Assembly: GCA_024803745.1 (NCBI GenBank)
Contig: JANJXV010000160.1
Coordinates: 681,001-745,000 of the forward strand
Direction of reading: 5' to 3'
Origin: Megascapheus bottae
Taxonomy: Eukaryota; Chordata; Mammalia; Rodentia; Geomyidae
DNA: 64,000 bases
Both the position numbers and the translations under genes were made by a program. Positions within the stretch are counted from its first letter, which is position 1. Each line of letters starts with the position of its first letter. Under the pieces are notes generated by a model that saw nothing but the letters and a program-made list of their open reading frames with translations, searched no databases and was not told where the DNA came from. This document shows, one piece after another, positions 11,811 through 23,842 of the stretch.

Positions 11811-11995
11811 ACACATAAATAATAAACATTATTATAAAAATATAATATATAGTAATATATTTATTTGTATAAACATAAATAATATATTCTATTATATATT
11901 TTATATGTAAATATATGTCTAGGAATATAAATATATGTATAATTATACATGCATATTACTATATGGATATGCAATAGTATGTATTATTATAAGAA
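11810..11995. repeat. AT-rich low-complexity island
   Basis: About 185 bp of TAATATATA, ATAAATAATA and TATATGTA motifs, almost free of G and C. Confidence 0.8.
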
Positions 11996-13300
11996 TTATT
12001 GTTACTTTAGAAACCTGAAAAAGTGTCCATTCATGCAAAGGCACTGGGGTATATCTCAGTTACACCTGATCATGCTTGTTTAGTATGTTTCCTTCCTTCC
12101 CTTGAGGTATTTTAGTTTGCAACTCCTGGTTTAGTTTAATAAGTGAGTCATGAAGGCATCGACCATGAAATTGAAGACGTAGTCACCCAAGAGTGTATTT
12201 TAATTTAAATTTAACATTAGCCAATGCTTCAGGCTAATGATAAACATTACCCAACTGCTGCACACACACATACACACCCATACACCAAAGTACCCATACA
12301 AGCACACACACAAGCACATGTAGCATCTTTACATGGTGTTCTAGTCATTCAACCAAATACCGAGTTGCCAGAAATAGTCAGGGGTCTTAATAACAAAGAC
12401 TTGACCTCAAAAACAAAAACAAAAGGATTTAACCTTCTCTAAAGGATAGAGGATGGTTTCCCTGAAAATGGGAAGCACAAAGCAAGCCTGGTAACTGAGT
12501 CAAGAAGGAAGCTGGGGAGGTGGCAGAGCTGTTACCCACACCACAGCTCGGTGAGGCCTGGAAGCCTGAAGCCTTGCCAGGCACATTTCACTGGTTGGGG
12601 CTGACTCTCACCTCCTGGTCTTCCTCCAGGCTCCCCTAGAGGCAAGTAGAAGAGAAGCCTCCTTCCCCACTCAGGCTTGCACATGGCACTGGTGTGGAAC
12701 TTGTCCAGGGTTCCCAGGAAAGTCTATCTCCAGGACTCAGCCAGCATGTGAACATTCTGTGCAGCTCAGCCTCTGGGAACAGGAACCTGATTTTCTTCCC
12801 CAGGATCTCTGGACCACAGGGAAGGGAGAAGCGCTTTCTATAATCCTGACAGAAAAGACAGTGTTTCCATTGCCCCATGCCACACAGGGGCCTAATTAAA
12901 TCAGCCTGTGTTACAGGGATTGTACCACAGGGCCTCACACTGATCCCCGCTTCTGTTTCTCAGGCCAAGGGGTTCAGATAATGAACCCGAACTGCTTCTC
13001 AATTCATTGCAAATTCCAGAAGGCAGGGGAGGAATTTTAAAAAAAAATAAAAAAAAATTAAGCCAGGGTTGATGTTGCCAGGCTATTAAACCACTCTTCA
13101 TTAAACAAAGTAACGAGAAGGCAGAGGAAGGGGTTGATTTTCTAGCCCGGGGAAGTCTTTGTTACAGAGTTCTGACCTTAAGAACTGACAGCAAAAGGTT
13201 TTGTTCATGGAGCAACTCAGACAATGTCAGTTGGATAAAGAAGTCTGTTTGGATTTTTCAAAGTGCTGGAAGAGGAAGGGAGAGTTTAGAACTGGAAATG
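11995..13300. other. Single-copy sequence, no gene seen
   Basis: A short imperfect (CA)n run at 12261-12318 is the only simple repeat. 12530-12900 is GC-richer, with a 100-codon minus frame (12636-12938) that shows no family signature. Confidence 0.4.
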
Positions 13301-13304
13301 ATGA

Positions 13305-13405
13305 TGATGATGTTGGATACAGAGATACCTGGTCCTGAGTTCACATCCTAGCTCTCTCATTCCCAGCTGTGTGACAGTTCTCAGCTTTATCTGTGCTGGG
13401 TGATG
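13305..13405 (+). repeat. MIR-like ancient SINE fragment
   Basis: The segment 'gagttcacatcctagctctctcattcccagctgtgtgacagttctcagc' follows the MIR core order (sorting of 'cctgg/ctctgcc/actagctgtgtgac'). It is diverged and truncated. Confidence 0.5.
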
Positions 13406-14434
13406 GATATCCAGGGAGTATGCCCACTCCATCAGTCACAGCTGGCTCAGGTATTGGCTTAATGGAAGCCTGCCTGTCTGCCTGCCTGCCTTGCTAGATT
13501 TTGAGTCCTATGAGGGGAAAAGATCTCATCTACTTTGTCTACCCGAGAGTCACTTCTCACCCCCCTCAGTAAATATTGGATGAGCATTTAATGAATTCAC
13601 GAATAAGCAAAGTAAGACGTTTCATTTATCATACCTAGATAATCTTGACAACCACCCCAGGAGACGGGGCCTGCACGTCTGCACCCTTTCCAAGCATCTC
13701 CATTGGAGAACCAATTAGCCAGAAAGGTTAGACCAAAACAATTTTTTTTTCTTAAATTCACAAGAACAGACTTTTTTTTGTAATCTTTACCTTGAACCTT
13801 TCTCCCAATTCCCCAAGACTTTCTGCCACACATGCAAAGACTTTTTTCTGAATTTCAAAATCCTCATTCCCATCCCCTTCCCCAGACCCTAGATGATGGA
13901 ACTAAAGAATCACAAAGAATCAAAATACAGCGTTTGTTCTCATTGAGAAGTCCTTGTTTCCCTGCAGGTGAAGGCCCATGAAATCATTTCACACAAGACA
14001 GACAGGCATGCGATGTTTCCCGTCACACATCTGCATCCCACCTGCTTGGACCACTCATCTTATATGGTCCAATGTGCAGTAACCATTGAGGCACATCCCC
14101 TCTAAAATCAACATTTTTCTTGGTAACCTGATCTGCCTCTTTGCTTTATACTTCACATCGCCTCAGAGATTTTATTCTGCCAATGGAAAATGAACGAATG
14201 CCATTTCTTTGGATCTACTTTTGTTAGAAAGGAATAGCATATCTCATTCTGGGAAGACCATTATCAACTGGTATCACAATGCCCACCTTTGTCTCTGCTC
14301 TAGAATTTCAGAGATATGAACCTTACAAGTCTATGGATTCATTCTGTTTTGCCATTTTTGTGGGCAATCCATTAGCCTGTCAGAGGCCAGTGAGCCAAGG
14401 ACAATTGTAGATCTTTGTTTTCTTTTTCAATTTC
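13405..14434. other. Single-copy sequence, no gene seen
   Basis: It holds a short (CTGC)n run at 13470-13490 and T runs at 13741-13750 and 13771-13780. No SINE, L1 or supported open frame is seen. Confidence 0.4.
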
Positions 14435-14654
14435 CTTTTTTTTTCTTGATGGTACCACTGGTGGAATTCAGGGCCTCATGCTTCCTGAGCAAGCACTCTG
14501 CCATTTGAGCACACAGTAGTCCTTTTCAGTTCACTTGCTTTTAGTTTCTCAAATGGATTCTTGGGCTTTTACCCAGGCTTTCTTCAGATCATGATCCTCC
14601 TACTTCTGCCTCCTGAGTACCTGGGATGACAGATATGGGCTACCATGCCCAGCA
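14435..14654 (-). repeat. Old ID/B1-type composite SINE, minus strand
   Basis: It begins with a T-rich tail, then GGTACCACTGGTGGAATTCAGGGCCTC, GAGCAAGCACTCTGCCATTTGAGC, and ends CTCCTGAGTACCTGGGATGACAGATATGGGCTACCATGCCCAGC. The order matches type B, but divergence is clearly greater, so it is an older relative. Confidence 0.75.
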
Positions 14655-15285
14655 ATGCAAATCATAAGTTTTTAAGATCAAATAGAATAAAGGATGGTTG
14701 GCTATCATTGATTTTCTGAGAAATCAATATCCAAATCAACTATCTAAGTCACCATTTACATTCAAATAGTCTACACAAAGCTACGGTGTTCTTGAGCCCA
14801 GTTCCACAGTCAGGTTAGAAACCTATGGGTTGGAATAACTACTATAAATCGGACTTTTCCAAATATAAGTGATTGTCTTTTAGACCACATGGAATGCTTA
14901 CAGAAATTGTGAATTCCAAGGCTTACCTCCTAGAGAGTTTAATAACACAGGGGACCCCCAGAATGTATAGCCCTGATCCATACCCTGCTTCTGCAGGAAG
15001 GGGCTTCAAGTAACTTCATGAGCTCATTGCACGCCCTCCAGTGCGACACTCAAGTGCTCTCAGGCTTAATTTCCTCATCTGAACACCAGGTACGAAAACA
15101 CCCAGGCAATGTCACGAAATGCTGCCAAGTTAATCTGTGGGGAGGTGGTTGGCAATTCTATCAAGTGCTCTATACAGGTATAAAGTATTCCAGTTTTCAG
15201 CTCACTTGGTTGTAATTTTTTTTATTTTTGCTTATTGGGGACCAGTTTCAGGTGATTTGCAAGGTCCACTGTATAAAGGAAATAT
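14655..15285. other. Single-copy sequence, no gene seen
   Basis: Ordinary composition with no repeat or supported open frame. Confidence 0.4.
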
Positions 15286-15299
15286 AAAAAGCAAATTTG

Positions 15300-15492
15300 G
15301 GCTGGGAGTTTGGCCTACTGGTAGAGTGTTTGCTTTGCATGCACAGAGACCCAGGTTCGATTCCTTGGTACCACATACATAGAAAAAAGCCGGAAGTGGT
15401 GCTGAAGCTCAAGTGGTAGAGCTCTAGCCTTGAGAAAGTCCAAGGACAGTGCTCAGGCCCTGAGCTCAAGCCCAGGACTGGTTTTAAAAAAA
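15300..15492 (+). repeat. Type A dimeric ID-like SINE
   Basis: It runs from GGGCTGGGAGTTTGGCCTACTGG to GGACTGGTTTT plus A tail, with a perfect box B GGTTCGATTCC. Direct repeats AAAAGCAAATTTG lie at 15287-15299 and about 15490-15502. Confidence 0.93.
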
Positions 15493-15569
15493 AGCAAATT
15501 TGATGATGATGCCAAGCTGATAGCCATGGGGGTTCTAAACTGCATGGGTTCTGTGGGTGTGTCGAAAAC

Positions 15570-15772
15570 TTAAGGAGTAATGGCTGTAATCCTAGAGGCC
15601 ATTCTGGAGGCTAGAATATGAGAAAAGTCTATGGGAGACTCTTATCTCCAATTCACTACCAAAAGCAACAACAAAAGAAACAGAAATGGAGCTGTGGTTC
15701 AAGTGGTGAAGCTCTAGAGTTTCTGCAAAGAAGCTCAGGTATAGCACCCAGCCCTAAGTTCAAAACAAAAAC
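15570..15772 (+). repeat. Type B SINE, degraded
   Basis: It starts AATGGCTGTAATCCTAGAGGCC. The linker GAGACTCTTATCTCCAATTCACTACC and ID-like tail TGGTTCAAGTGGTGAAGCTCTAG are clear. The body of the B1-like head has lost about 20 bases. Confidence 0.8.
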
Positions 15773-16006
15773 AAAGCCCAGCATGGTGGCTCATGCCTGT
15801 AATCCTAGCTACTCAGGAGGCTGAGATCTGAGGATCAAGGTTCAAAGCCAGCCCCAGCACAAAAGGACCTGAGACTCTTATCTCCAATTAACCTCTAGAA
15901 AACAGGAAGTGGGGCTTGGCTCAAGGGTCGGGTGGTAGCCTTGAGCCGAAGAGCTCAGGGACAGCACCCAGGCTGAGTTCAAGCCCTATGACCCACAAAA
16001 AAAAGA
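15773..16006 (+). repeat. Type B SINE, abutting the previous one
   Basis: A complete unit, from CCCAGCATGGTGGCTCATGCCTGTAATCC to TGAGTTCAAGCCCTATGACC plus A tail. The B1-like head carries 7SL-type box A (GGTGGCTCATG) and box B (GGTTCAAAGCC). It inserted into or next to the A-rich tail of the copy before it. Confidence 0.9.
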
Positions 16007-16442
16007 CAATTCTAGCCCAAAGTCAATGGCAAATAGTGGTAACATGTCCAACTCTTAAGTAAAAGGTGACAGCTTTGGAAAAGCTACTGAAGATTCAAAA
16101 CCACTACTGTGTATGCATACTCCCCCACCTCTCCTTCCATTGTCCCAGGATTAAATATTCATTGCCTTTCTCTGTGCAAACAGAGACAGAGCCTAAGACA
16201 CACATCATAAAAAATGCAATGTAAAGTTTCTCCCTAATTTCAGTTTCTGTATTAGAAATGCATTTTTGAATGACCTTCCCACTGCTGGGGTCGAACACCT
16301 AATCTTCCCTGCCCGGGTGAGTGTTATTCTGGGGAAACGTGGGTGTGTATGGAAGACCAAGAGATCAAGGACAAATCCCCATCAGCTGTCTGGCAATCCT
16401 CACCCCATCAATACACACAGTGTTCAACATATGTTCAGGAAG

Positions 16443-16637
16443 TCAGGCGCTGGTAGCTCATACCTGTAATCCTAGCTACTCAGAAGGCTGAGATCTGAGG
16501 ATCATGGTTCAAAGCCAGCCTGGGCAGGAAAAGTCCAGGAGACTTTTATCTCCAATCCATCACCAGAAAAACAGAAGCGACACTGTGACTCAAAGCAGTA
16601 GAACACTAGCCTGCAGAAAAAGATGAAGGCCCACAAC
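16443..16637 (+). repeat. Type B SINE, 3' truncated
   Basis: The head CAGGCGCTGGTAGCTCATACC and linker TTTTATCTCCAATCCATCACCAG are present. The ID-like tail decays after ACACTAGCCTGCAG. Confidence 0.85.
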
Positions 16638-16639
16638 CA

Positions 16640-17700
16640 GCGTGAGCCACTGGCACTCTGTTTCCACTGCTCTTTTGAAGGCAGGGATATTTACATTAAC
16701 ATATTGTATATGATTCCTATGAAACTCCAAATACGCGTGAAAGAAAATACAACAGCACTCACCAAGTTCTACTACGTTTTCTTCCGACTAACTCCTGTTT
16801 ACAAACGTTGAAGGCTCTGGTGTAGCTCAGGAAACCTTTTCAAAGCTCCAGCAGTTAATTATAGCTGACTCTGGGGCTGGGAAAGCCGACTACACTACAC
16901 TCTGAGATCAATGGCTCTGGCTAGACTGGGAGGGGAGAAATGCCACTCAGATGGTAATCACTGAATGCTTCTCAAACCCAGGGAAGCAAGGCAGGGCCTC
17001 ACTCCCATAATCCTCTGCACCAGCTCTTCCACACAGGTCAATGCAAAAGCAGCCTGCACTCCCCAAGCAAAACCTGCCACAGCTCTCCAGAGAAACAAAC
17101 GACATTCCCATACAGAACGTATTATGTGTATATATTACTACTTACGCTATCATAATACATGCAAATGTAAAGAATATATCGTAGAATATCCAAACATACA
17201 ATGAAGTGCATCACTGATTGTTGAGCCCTCCAGCTGGGCCCATAGCCTGTGCTGCAACTACAGAACTTGAGCGGGCAGATGTCTCTATTGGTATATTGGC
17301 TTACATTACTGTGGATGCGCACTCAAGAGTGAGACTTATTTACTTGGGCTTTCCCCCCCCCCCATTCTGTCAATTAGAAAGGGCAAGCCCTGGTTTGCCA
17401 CCTTCTCCACCATTGTAACTGCTTTGCTTACTATACGGAAGTCCTCAGGTAATTCTTGCCAAGTGGATGGATGCTGGCAAAAGACTTAGAGAAACCATCT
17501 GCCAAGAATTAATAGAGGTTACTCTGCAGAGAGATTAGGAGATGACTTTTAAATACACTGCTGTTACCCTTTTTAATTTTAATATTTTTGGAGCCAACTT
17601 CTGCGGAAACTACTTTTCTAATGAAGAAGAAAATGAAATGAATGTAGCTTGGGACCCAAGTGATCCCAAACATGAATAGTAGCTAAGAAGTTTAGCCTTC
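16640..17700. other. Single-copy sequence, no gene seen
   Basis: A C10 run lies near 17352-17362. Open frames of 62-79 codons here overlap in several phases and none has a domain. Confidence 0.4.
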
Positions 17701-17701
17701 A

Positions 17702-17817
17702 AAAGCCAGGCACGTGCCTGTCATCCTAGTCACTCAGGAGGCTGAGACCTGAGGATCACAGTCCAAAGCCAGCCTGGACAGAAAAGTCCATGAGACTCGA
17801 ATCTCTGCTTAATCAAC
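17702..17817 (+). repeat. Type B SINE, head only
   Basis: Only the B1-like head and the linker start (AAAGTCCATGAGACTCGAATCTC) remain; the ID-like tail is missing. A strong CTCF-like motif sits 75 bp downstream in what looks like single-copy DNA. Confidence 0.8.
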
Positions 17818-17891
17818 AAAGCTCATTGGTGGGTGAGAAGAATGCACAGCACTGACACCCATGGAGGGACGGTGTAAGTAGATCAGGCCTC

Positions 17892-17908
17892 TGCCGCCAG
17901 GGGGCGTC
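17892..17908 (+). promoter_or_regulatory. CTCF-like motif, plus orientation
   Basis: GCCGCCAGGGGGCGT closely fits the known CTCF core (CCASYAGRGGGCRS), including the invariant AGGGGGC block. It is not inside a recognisable SINE. Its orientation points toward the minus-oriented motif at 29.5 kb. Binding is inferred; two CpGs in the motif could make it methylation-sensitive. Confidence 0.55.
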
Positions 17909-17909
17909 T

Positions 17910-18685
17910 CCTCCATCTAGAGCTGCATGGCCAGCTGGTGAACAGGCGGGGAAGGCTGTCCTTTGAGATGCTGTCTGTAATGCAGCCAGCTGGCAGATAG
18001 CTTGGTGCAACGCAAGCCTGGCATTTAATAAACCAGAAGTGTCGTTTTACTACTGAACCCTCTCCTTTATACTAAGAAGATAATGAAGACACTATCTGGC
18101 ATTTCTTGGGGCATCTGGAAGAGTTAAAGAAGTGAAGAGCTTGCTTTGCTCTGGAGAGGAGGAAGATAAATCTTTACACGCAGAGGAAAAGCCTGTATAA
18201 AAAATGGATCTTCTTTGGTATTGGAGGAGAGGAGGGAGCTATAATTTGTTTGTAAAGGGCACTTCGAAGTTTTACTTCAGCAATTTTATTACAAATTAAC
18301 AAGACAACCCTCATAAGCATAAAATAACAACCATAAAGATAGAGGTGGGATTTTTTTTAAAGCTTTTATCTCAACCAGTAGGAATGCTGTTATAAAAGAT
18401 GGATACGTAAAATAAGGCAGAGGATAGTTTTGGATAAGAGGGTGAACTAGAATGCCCTGCACGTCACAGACTAGGAATGGAAGTTTGGGGGATTAATTGA
18501 AGAAGAGTTCTCCAGAGATATAAAGAGAGGCAGAGAAAGTGAATTCCTGAGAAAAATGATAATCAGGGTGATGTTCCCCCCAGTGCCAGGAATTGTTTGA
18601 TGAATCGGTGGCATTTTGATATCTAATATTTCATTTCAAGTGATTGCTTATCATGGTTCATGCTGTAATTTCCTGCCATTAGCCA
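17910..18685. other. Single-copy sequence, no gene seen
   Basis: Low to moderate GC with a T9 run near 18352. No repeat or supported open frame. Confidence 0.4.
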
Positions 18686-18689
18686 AAGC

Positions 18690-18899
18690 AAGAAGGGGAG
18701 GGGGGAGAGGGGGAGGGAGGGAGAGGGAGGAGGAGAAGGAAGGGGAGAGGAAGGGGGAGAGGGAGAGGGGGAGAGAGGTGGAGGGAGAGGGGGAGAGAGG
18801 TGGAGGGAGGGAGGGAGGGAGGGGAGAGGGAGGGGGAGAGGGGGAGAGGGAGGGAGAGAGAGAGAGAGGAAGAGAGAGAGAGAGGAAGAGAGAGAGAGT
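18690..18899. repeat. Purine tract (GGGAGA/GGGAGG)n, 210 bp
   Basis: Almost pure G/A on the plus strand: GGGAGG and GAGAGG units with GTGGAGG interruptions at 18776-18810, then (GA)n. It is the source of long Arg/Glu/Gly and Ser/Leu/Pro open frames on both strands, which are not genes. The length and purity could support triplex or G-quadruplex structure. Confidence 0.95.
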
Positions 18900-19788
18900 C
18901 TCCATTTAAACAAGTCACACCATGAGGACTAAACCTGTCATTCTTAAGCATAAGAGAATCTTCAAGAGACTACTTTTCTAGTTAATATAGCTAATTCGAA
19001 CTAGTACCGAGGCTTTCCTATGTATTAGGAAAACTATGGAAACTTGTATTTTCAGACTTTGCTCTTTATTTTCCCGGAATTGACAAGTTTTTCAGATCAA
19101 ATTCTCTTTAAATCCAAAAGCAGACCCTTTTCATAGAAACAAAGAATTTAGTTAATATATAGATTTTATTTCCACACACAATAAAAAGAAGTTGCCGCTG
19201 TGGCATTATTTTAAGAAAAGCTGTGAGAGTTGAGAAGCAACAAGTGATAACTCCCCAGAGGTAGAAACCCAACACAAGACAGGACCAGAGCAAAGAATCC
19301 CTGTAGACACCGGACGAGGTATCAGACTTTTTTTTCTCCCCCCTTGGATCAGAGCTCAATGCTTCCATTTAAAATGTTCACCAATTCAATGCATATTTAA
19401 GGCTGCATGGTGTAATGTGTACACACAATGGAATGGCTACCGTGGCCCAGCCATCCTTCATCTCATGTAGCTTGTGTCTATGGCAAAACACCTCAAATCT
19501 ATACTCGCAAAAATAAGTCTGTACATTGTAGATGAACAGGAAAACGAGGAAACAGCTCAAAAGTCAGGAAACAAAGGGGAGCTGGCAAGGATTCCCAGAG
19601 GAAGTGACATTTGAAGGATGAGGAAGATGGTCTCACCACACTGGTGGAAGCAGCTACCTGAAAGTACAGGGGACATATGAGTCTGGGTGGGGAAACCAAG
19701 AAATGTTTGGTATTATCAGAGTTGATGAAGGTTATGGAGAAGTAACAGGATCTGACTTTGAAAAGTAGTCAGAGGTCTCTGGTCTGTA
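18900..19788. other. Single-copy sequence, no gene seen
   Basis: No repeat recognised. The minus frames of 60-86 codons (19108-19699) lack family signatures. Confidence 0.4.
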
Positions 19789-19800
19789 TTGATAGGAACC

Positions 19801-20032
19801 TTTTTGTTGTTTCTTGTCATTTGTGGGGCTTGAACTCGAGGCCTGACCGTCTTTTGCACAAGGCTAATGATCTACTACTTTGAGCCACAGCTCTACTTCT
19901 GGTTTGTGAGTGGTTCACTAAGGATGAGAGTTTTACTGGGACTTTTCTGCCCCGGCTAGCTTCAAATTGCAATCCTCAGATTTCAGTCTCCCGAGTAGCT
20001 AGGATTACAGATGTGAGCCACTGGCACCCAGT
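19801..20032 (-). repeat. Type B SINE, minus strand
   Basis: It runs from TTTGTGGGGCTTGAACTCGAGGCC to CCCGAGTAGCTAGGATTACAGATGTGAGCCACTGGCACCCAG. Flanking direct repeats TTGATAGGAACC (19789-19800) and TTGATATGAACT (20033-20044) differ at two positions, which indicates moderate age. Confidence 0.9.
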
Positions 20033-20044
20033 TTGATATGAACT

Positions 20045-20540
20045 TCAAAAGATCCATTCAGTGTAGAGAAGGAAAACTGGAGATTATGTAAGGATGCAAA
20101 AGACTCCTATTTCTAATAGACACTCTACCACTAACTTAAGCAATCCACTTTCACAGCCTTCAGAACCTTCAAGGAAAGCCTGGGGAGATGTGTTTCTGTC
20201 CTCTGAACACTGTGTAAAAACACAAGTGGGAATGAGGAGGCGGGAAATGGCATATCTAAGAATGAGCTAGGATAAACCTACCGAAGGGGAGCACTCCACT
20301 AAAAGTGCTCAGAACAAATGCATGGGATGCAGAAAGCCCTCTGAGTCACCAAGTTCCGCGGGCAAAGCATGCTGCCACCCAGAAATCTGGAAGAAACCTC
20401 CATGGTGTTTTTCATGGCAGTGACATGATTTTCTATTTCCTTCCACCACATACAAAGGCTCCAGGTCATCCTCATTCTTGCAAATACAATGGTCTTCTGA
20501 TGTCAGCAGGCTGGCAGCTTTGAGCCTTGATCTTGATAGC
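20045..20540. other. Single-copy sequence, no gene seen
   Basis: No recognised repeat; a 72-codon frame at 20305-20523 has no family signature. Confidence 0.4.
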
Positions 20541-20544
20541 TTTG

Positions 20545-20990
20545 ATGTTTTTCACTTCCCTCATGACTGGTAACTGGAAACCTTTTTTTTCCCCCCTCTT
20601 GAATGAATAAACACATTGGTCATTTCTAGATGCTCCTTGGAGAAACTCTATGCAGAGTCTCTGGCCTGTTTTCTAATGGACTTGTTAACACTGCATTGGT
20701 AATTGGACTGTAGGAGCTCTTCGTGTATTTCAGAAATTAGGCCTTTGTTTTTTTCTTTCCACAGGCATCCCAAGGGCTGGCAGACATTTTCTCACACGTT
20801 TGCAAGTTTCCATTTTGTCAGTGACGTATTTCTTTTTGCCGCACAGAAGCTCTTAAGTTCGATGCAGTCTCATCTGTCTACTTTTGCTTTTCCTCCAGAT
20901 GTTGCTGAAGTTAATTCCGTGACTTCTCTGTCAAGACCGCGTCTGGTGAGGCTTTGACTTTTTGTTCCAAAAGTTTTACCCACAAGAAAA
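20545..20990 (-). mobile_element. Ancient L1 3' fragment, minus strand
   Basis: The order GAAACTCTATGCAGAGTC...GGACTGTAGGAGCTCTTCGTGTATTTC...GCACAGAAGCTCTTAAGTTCGATGCAGTCTCATCTGTCTACTTTTGC...GTTTTACCCAC follows the antisense of the 3' part of old mammalian L1 elements (established pattern, recalled). It is heavily diverged. An 84-codon frame (20703-20957) across it is not a gene. Confidence 0.7.
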
Positions 20991-21560
20991 AAACATTTGA
21001 AATCACCGCCTTGAGTGATTAGTACACCAAAATCTCGAGAACAATTAGCATTCCCAAAATGCTGCTCGTATGTGAATGGCTTTCACTGGCATCAGAATGA
21101 CCAAATTAGATCAATTAATTCTATCATTTAATTAATTACATGTCCCAGGGCTATCTTAAAGGCCTCAGATAACAACTGAAAAGAAACCCCAAACAGTTGC
21201 TTTGATATCAAGTAGTTACATCCCTAAGTCTTACTTAATAAGGAATAGCCCAATTGAAAACAAGAGGGCATTATTATTTTATCAGCACTCTGAAACAAAT
21301 GCACTAAATGGTTTGTTACCAATCTGCAAGTTATCTTTATACCATCCAGACGAGGTAGTTCAAATCCTACGTGATTTGCATGTAAGCCCTTCTGGTCACC
21401 ACACAATCAAACTGAATAATGTCACTCATCTTCAGGTAAAATGGTGTTTATAATGTCCTGACAGACTATAGGGACCGCCAGTAGTCCTCTTTTCCTTCTC
21501 TCACATGAAAATATAGCATTTGAAATTTGAAAGATAGAAAACAAAACCCAGACTTCATAG
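20990..21560. other. Single-copy sequence, no gene seen
   Basis: AT-rich with no recognised repeat. Frames of 60-83 codons overlap on both strands. Confidence 0.4.
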
Positions 21561-21795
21561 GTGCCAATTCTGGGCCTTGAACTCAGTGCCTAGGTGCTGC
21601 CCCTGAGTGTTTTGCTTAAGGCTAGTACTGTACCACTTGAGTCACAGCTCCACTTCCAGCTTTTTTGGGAGTGGTTTCTTTAGAGATAAGAGACTTATGG
21701 ACTTTACTGGCCAGGCTGGCTTCAAACGGAGGGATTCTCAGATCTCAGCCTCCTGAGTATCTAGGATTCCAGGTGTGAGTGATTGATGCCCAGCT
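21561..21795 (-). repeat. Type B SINE, minus strand
   Basis: It shows GGGCCTTGAACTCAGTGCC, CTTAAGGCTAGTACTGTACCACTTGAGTCACAGCTCC, GAGATAAGAGACTTATGG and CTCCTGAGTATCTAGGATTCCAGGTGTGAG. It is intact in order, moderately diverged, and has no clear duplication. Confidence 0.87.
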
Positions 21796-21799
21796 AACA

Positions 21800-22840
21800 C
21801 TCAGATTTTCCACTTTCATCCCTGTGCTGGTTGACGAGGCATTCAGTGAGTTCAGCATGTGAATGGAGACCATTTACAATTTCCCTGGACACCTTTCCAC
21901 ACCCGACTTTCTTCACCTTCTCATGCACATAGAGACACACAAGAAGAAATTCCAACCATACAAAACAGAATTCTGAAAGCTCTCATTACAAAGCCCAGTA
22001 AGAATCAAAACTCCACCATAGATAATTAGCTTACATGCCGCTCTGATCACACCACGGTGTCATCTCTAGGCTGCAGGGAAGATGTCTTTAACTATAGACA
22101 ACATTATCATGACTCGTACAACAGAAGAGATTCTGAGACAAGGATTTCAGTGCCTGATAATACACAGTACAGGGACAGTGGAGGTGCTGGAGCCTGAGAA
22201 TTTACAAAATCAGGAGGAATCAGAAGGGAAAATGTCACAGTCTCACTTTGATATTCTGCCCCGCTCCCCTTAATTATTGTGCTACACTGTTTGCTGAGGA
22301 ATGCCATAATCAAGCATCATTTTCTTGTCTAACCCTATGGTGATGTCCCAGCTTGCAGGTCTTAAGCTCACCCCCAAACATAAGACACGGGATCTTCCCA
22401 ATCTGCTTTGATGCCCTAACCCTGTGAACAGAATTTCCTTACTGGCAATACAGCCTGGTAAGCACTTCTGTCATTTGCTGCCAAAAACTCGCTCAAAAAC
22501 TTGATGCTTCTCTTAATTCTGCACATGAATTCAAATTTGCTATACCAGAAATCTATCTGCTGTCAATCACAGATCATCAATAATAGATAATAATATCCAT
22601 ATCATTACGTCCGTGGTAGCAATTTATCTGTCTGCATAACCACTTGGTTGGTGATGGCTGTTCACTTTTCAGAGAGAAGTTCAGAAGAGTTCCGTGGGTT
22701 TGTCCCAAGCAACAGCATACTGAGGAAATGGCTGAATTTGTACCTCACGGTCCATCTCCTTTCCACCGAGTGGTCAGGAGGTCAATGTGTTCTACAGTAC
22801 ACACACTCTTTGCTAGAAATAGAAAGGAATTTCTTTTGGG
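21800..22840. other. Single-copy sequence, no gene seen
   Basis: About 1 kb without SINEs. The overlapping frames 22644-22850 and 22648-22878 are open in two phases over the same DNA, as expected by chance. Confidence 0.4.
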
Positions 22841-22861
22841 CAATACTTAGGTTTCCTCTCA

Positions 22862-23090
22862 GGTCTTTGCACTGCTAGACAGGTACTGTACCACTGGAAC
22901 TATGTTCCTAGATTTTTGTTTTGGAGTTCTTTTTCACACAGGGTCTGTCTGTTTGTGTCTCTCTCTGTCTCTCTGTCTCTCTGTCTCTCTGTCTCTCTGT
23001 CTCTCTCTTTCTCTCTCGCTTTATGATCATCCTATATATGCCTCCTGTATATGGCTAGGATTACAGGTATATACCGCCACACCTAAGAGG
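22862..23090 (-). repeat. Old B1/ID-type SINE, minus strand, split by a microsatellite
   Basis: The ID-like part (GCTAGACAGGTACTGTACCACTGGAAC) and a B1-like part (CACACAGGGTCTGTCTG ... GGCTAGGATTACAGGTATATACCGCCAC) flank a (TCTCTG)n array at 22942-23020. The array probably expanded inside the element. Confidence 0.65.
22942..23020. repeat. (TCTG)n/(TCTCTG)n microsatellite
   Basis: GTCTGTCTGTTTGTG leads into repeated CTCTGT units and (CTCT). It gives an all Leu/Ser/Cys open frame that is not a gene. Confidence 0.92.
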
Positions 23091-23840
23091 AGAAGCTTTT
23101 TTCAAAAAAAAATGGGTGAAGTTCTGTATTTGGAGTTGTTTTGAAACTGACATTGGTGTCAACAAAATGACACCAACATGATAAAACTAGTGAGTAATGT
23201 AAAATGCCATGAGCCAGTGTGAGGGCTTAGATCTGGAATGTATCTATAGACAAGTATGGTGGGATTGGGGGAGGGGTTGTAATTCGTGGTAAGGAAAGTG
23301 GTTGTGTTAGCATCCTGCCCCTGTGACAATACAGCTAAGAAAAATAACTCATCTACTCTACCTGCATTTTTATGTTTATACAATAGGTGCCTCCAAGTTG
23401 GACTTATGAGCAAAGAGTATCCCTCTCATTTCATTAAGATGTGCTGTACTCATTTCTTTTATTTTAAAAAATGGCATTATATTTGAATTGCAACATGCTG
23501 CCCATTTTTTTTTCCAGATGAGAAGTCAACTGACGGACGCTGTAATTTGGAAGTGTGTGTGTGCATGAGAAGGTCCCAGCAGGCTCCATTTCTGATCCAT
23601 TAGATCAGTAATTACAACACAAAGTGAGGGGACAAATATTAATGCATCAGGAAATCTTGGAAGAAATGTCAAACTACCCACACAGCACAGCTTCCTTGGA
23701 TCTTCAGAGTGACCTGAATACTTAATAACTAGAGTAGAAGACTTCATTGTAAGGAGGCCACCAGGTTATTCCAGGAAGGCCACTCCTGTGCCATTCCACA
23801 CCCCATCCCCCAAGAAAGTCACATGAAAAAGTGGCCCAAA
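23090..23840. other. Single-copy sequence, no gene seen
   Basis: No recognised repeat; frames of 66-84 codons on both strands lack features. Confidence 0.4.
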
Positions 23841-23842
23841 AG

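Noticed and set aside
18616..18951. Four overlapping 84-97-codon frames around the purine tract
   Set aside because: Low-complexity Ser/Leu/Pro or Arg/Glu/Gly translations of (GGGAGA)n. They carry no domain.
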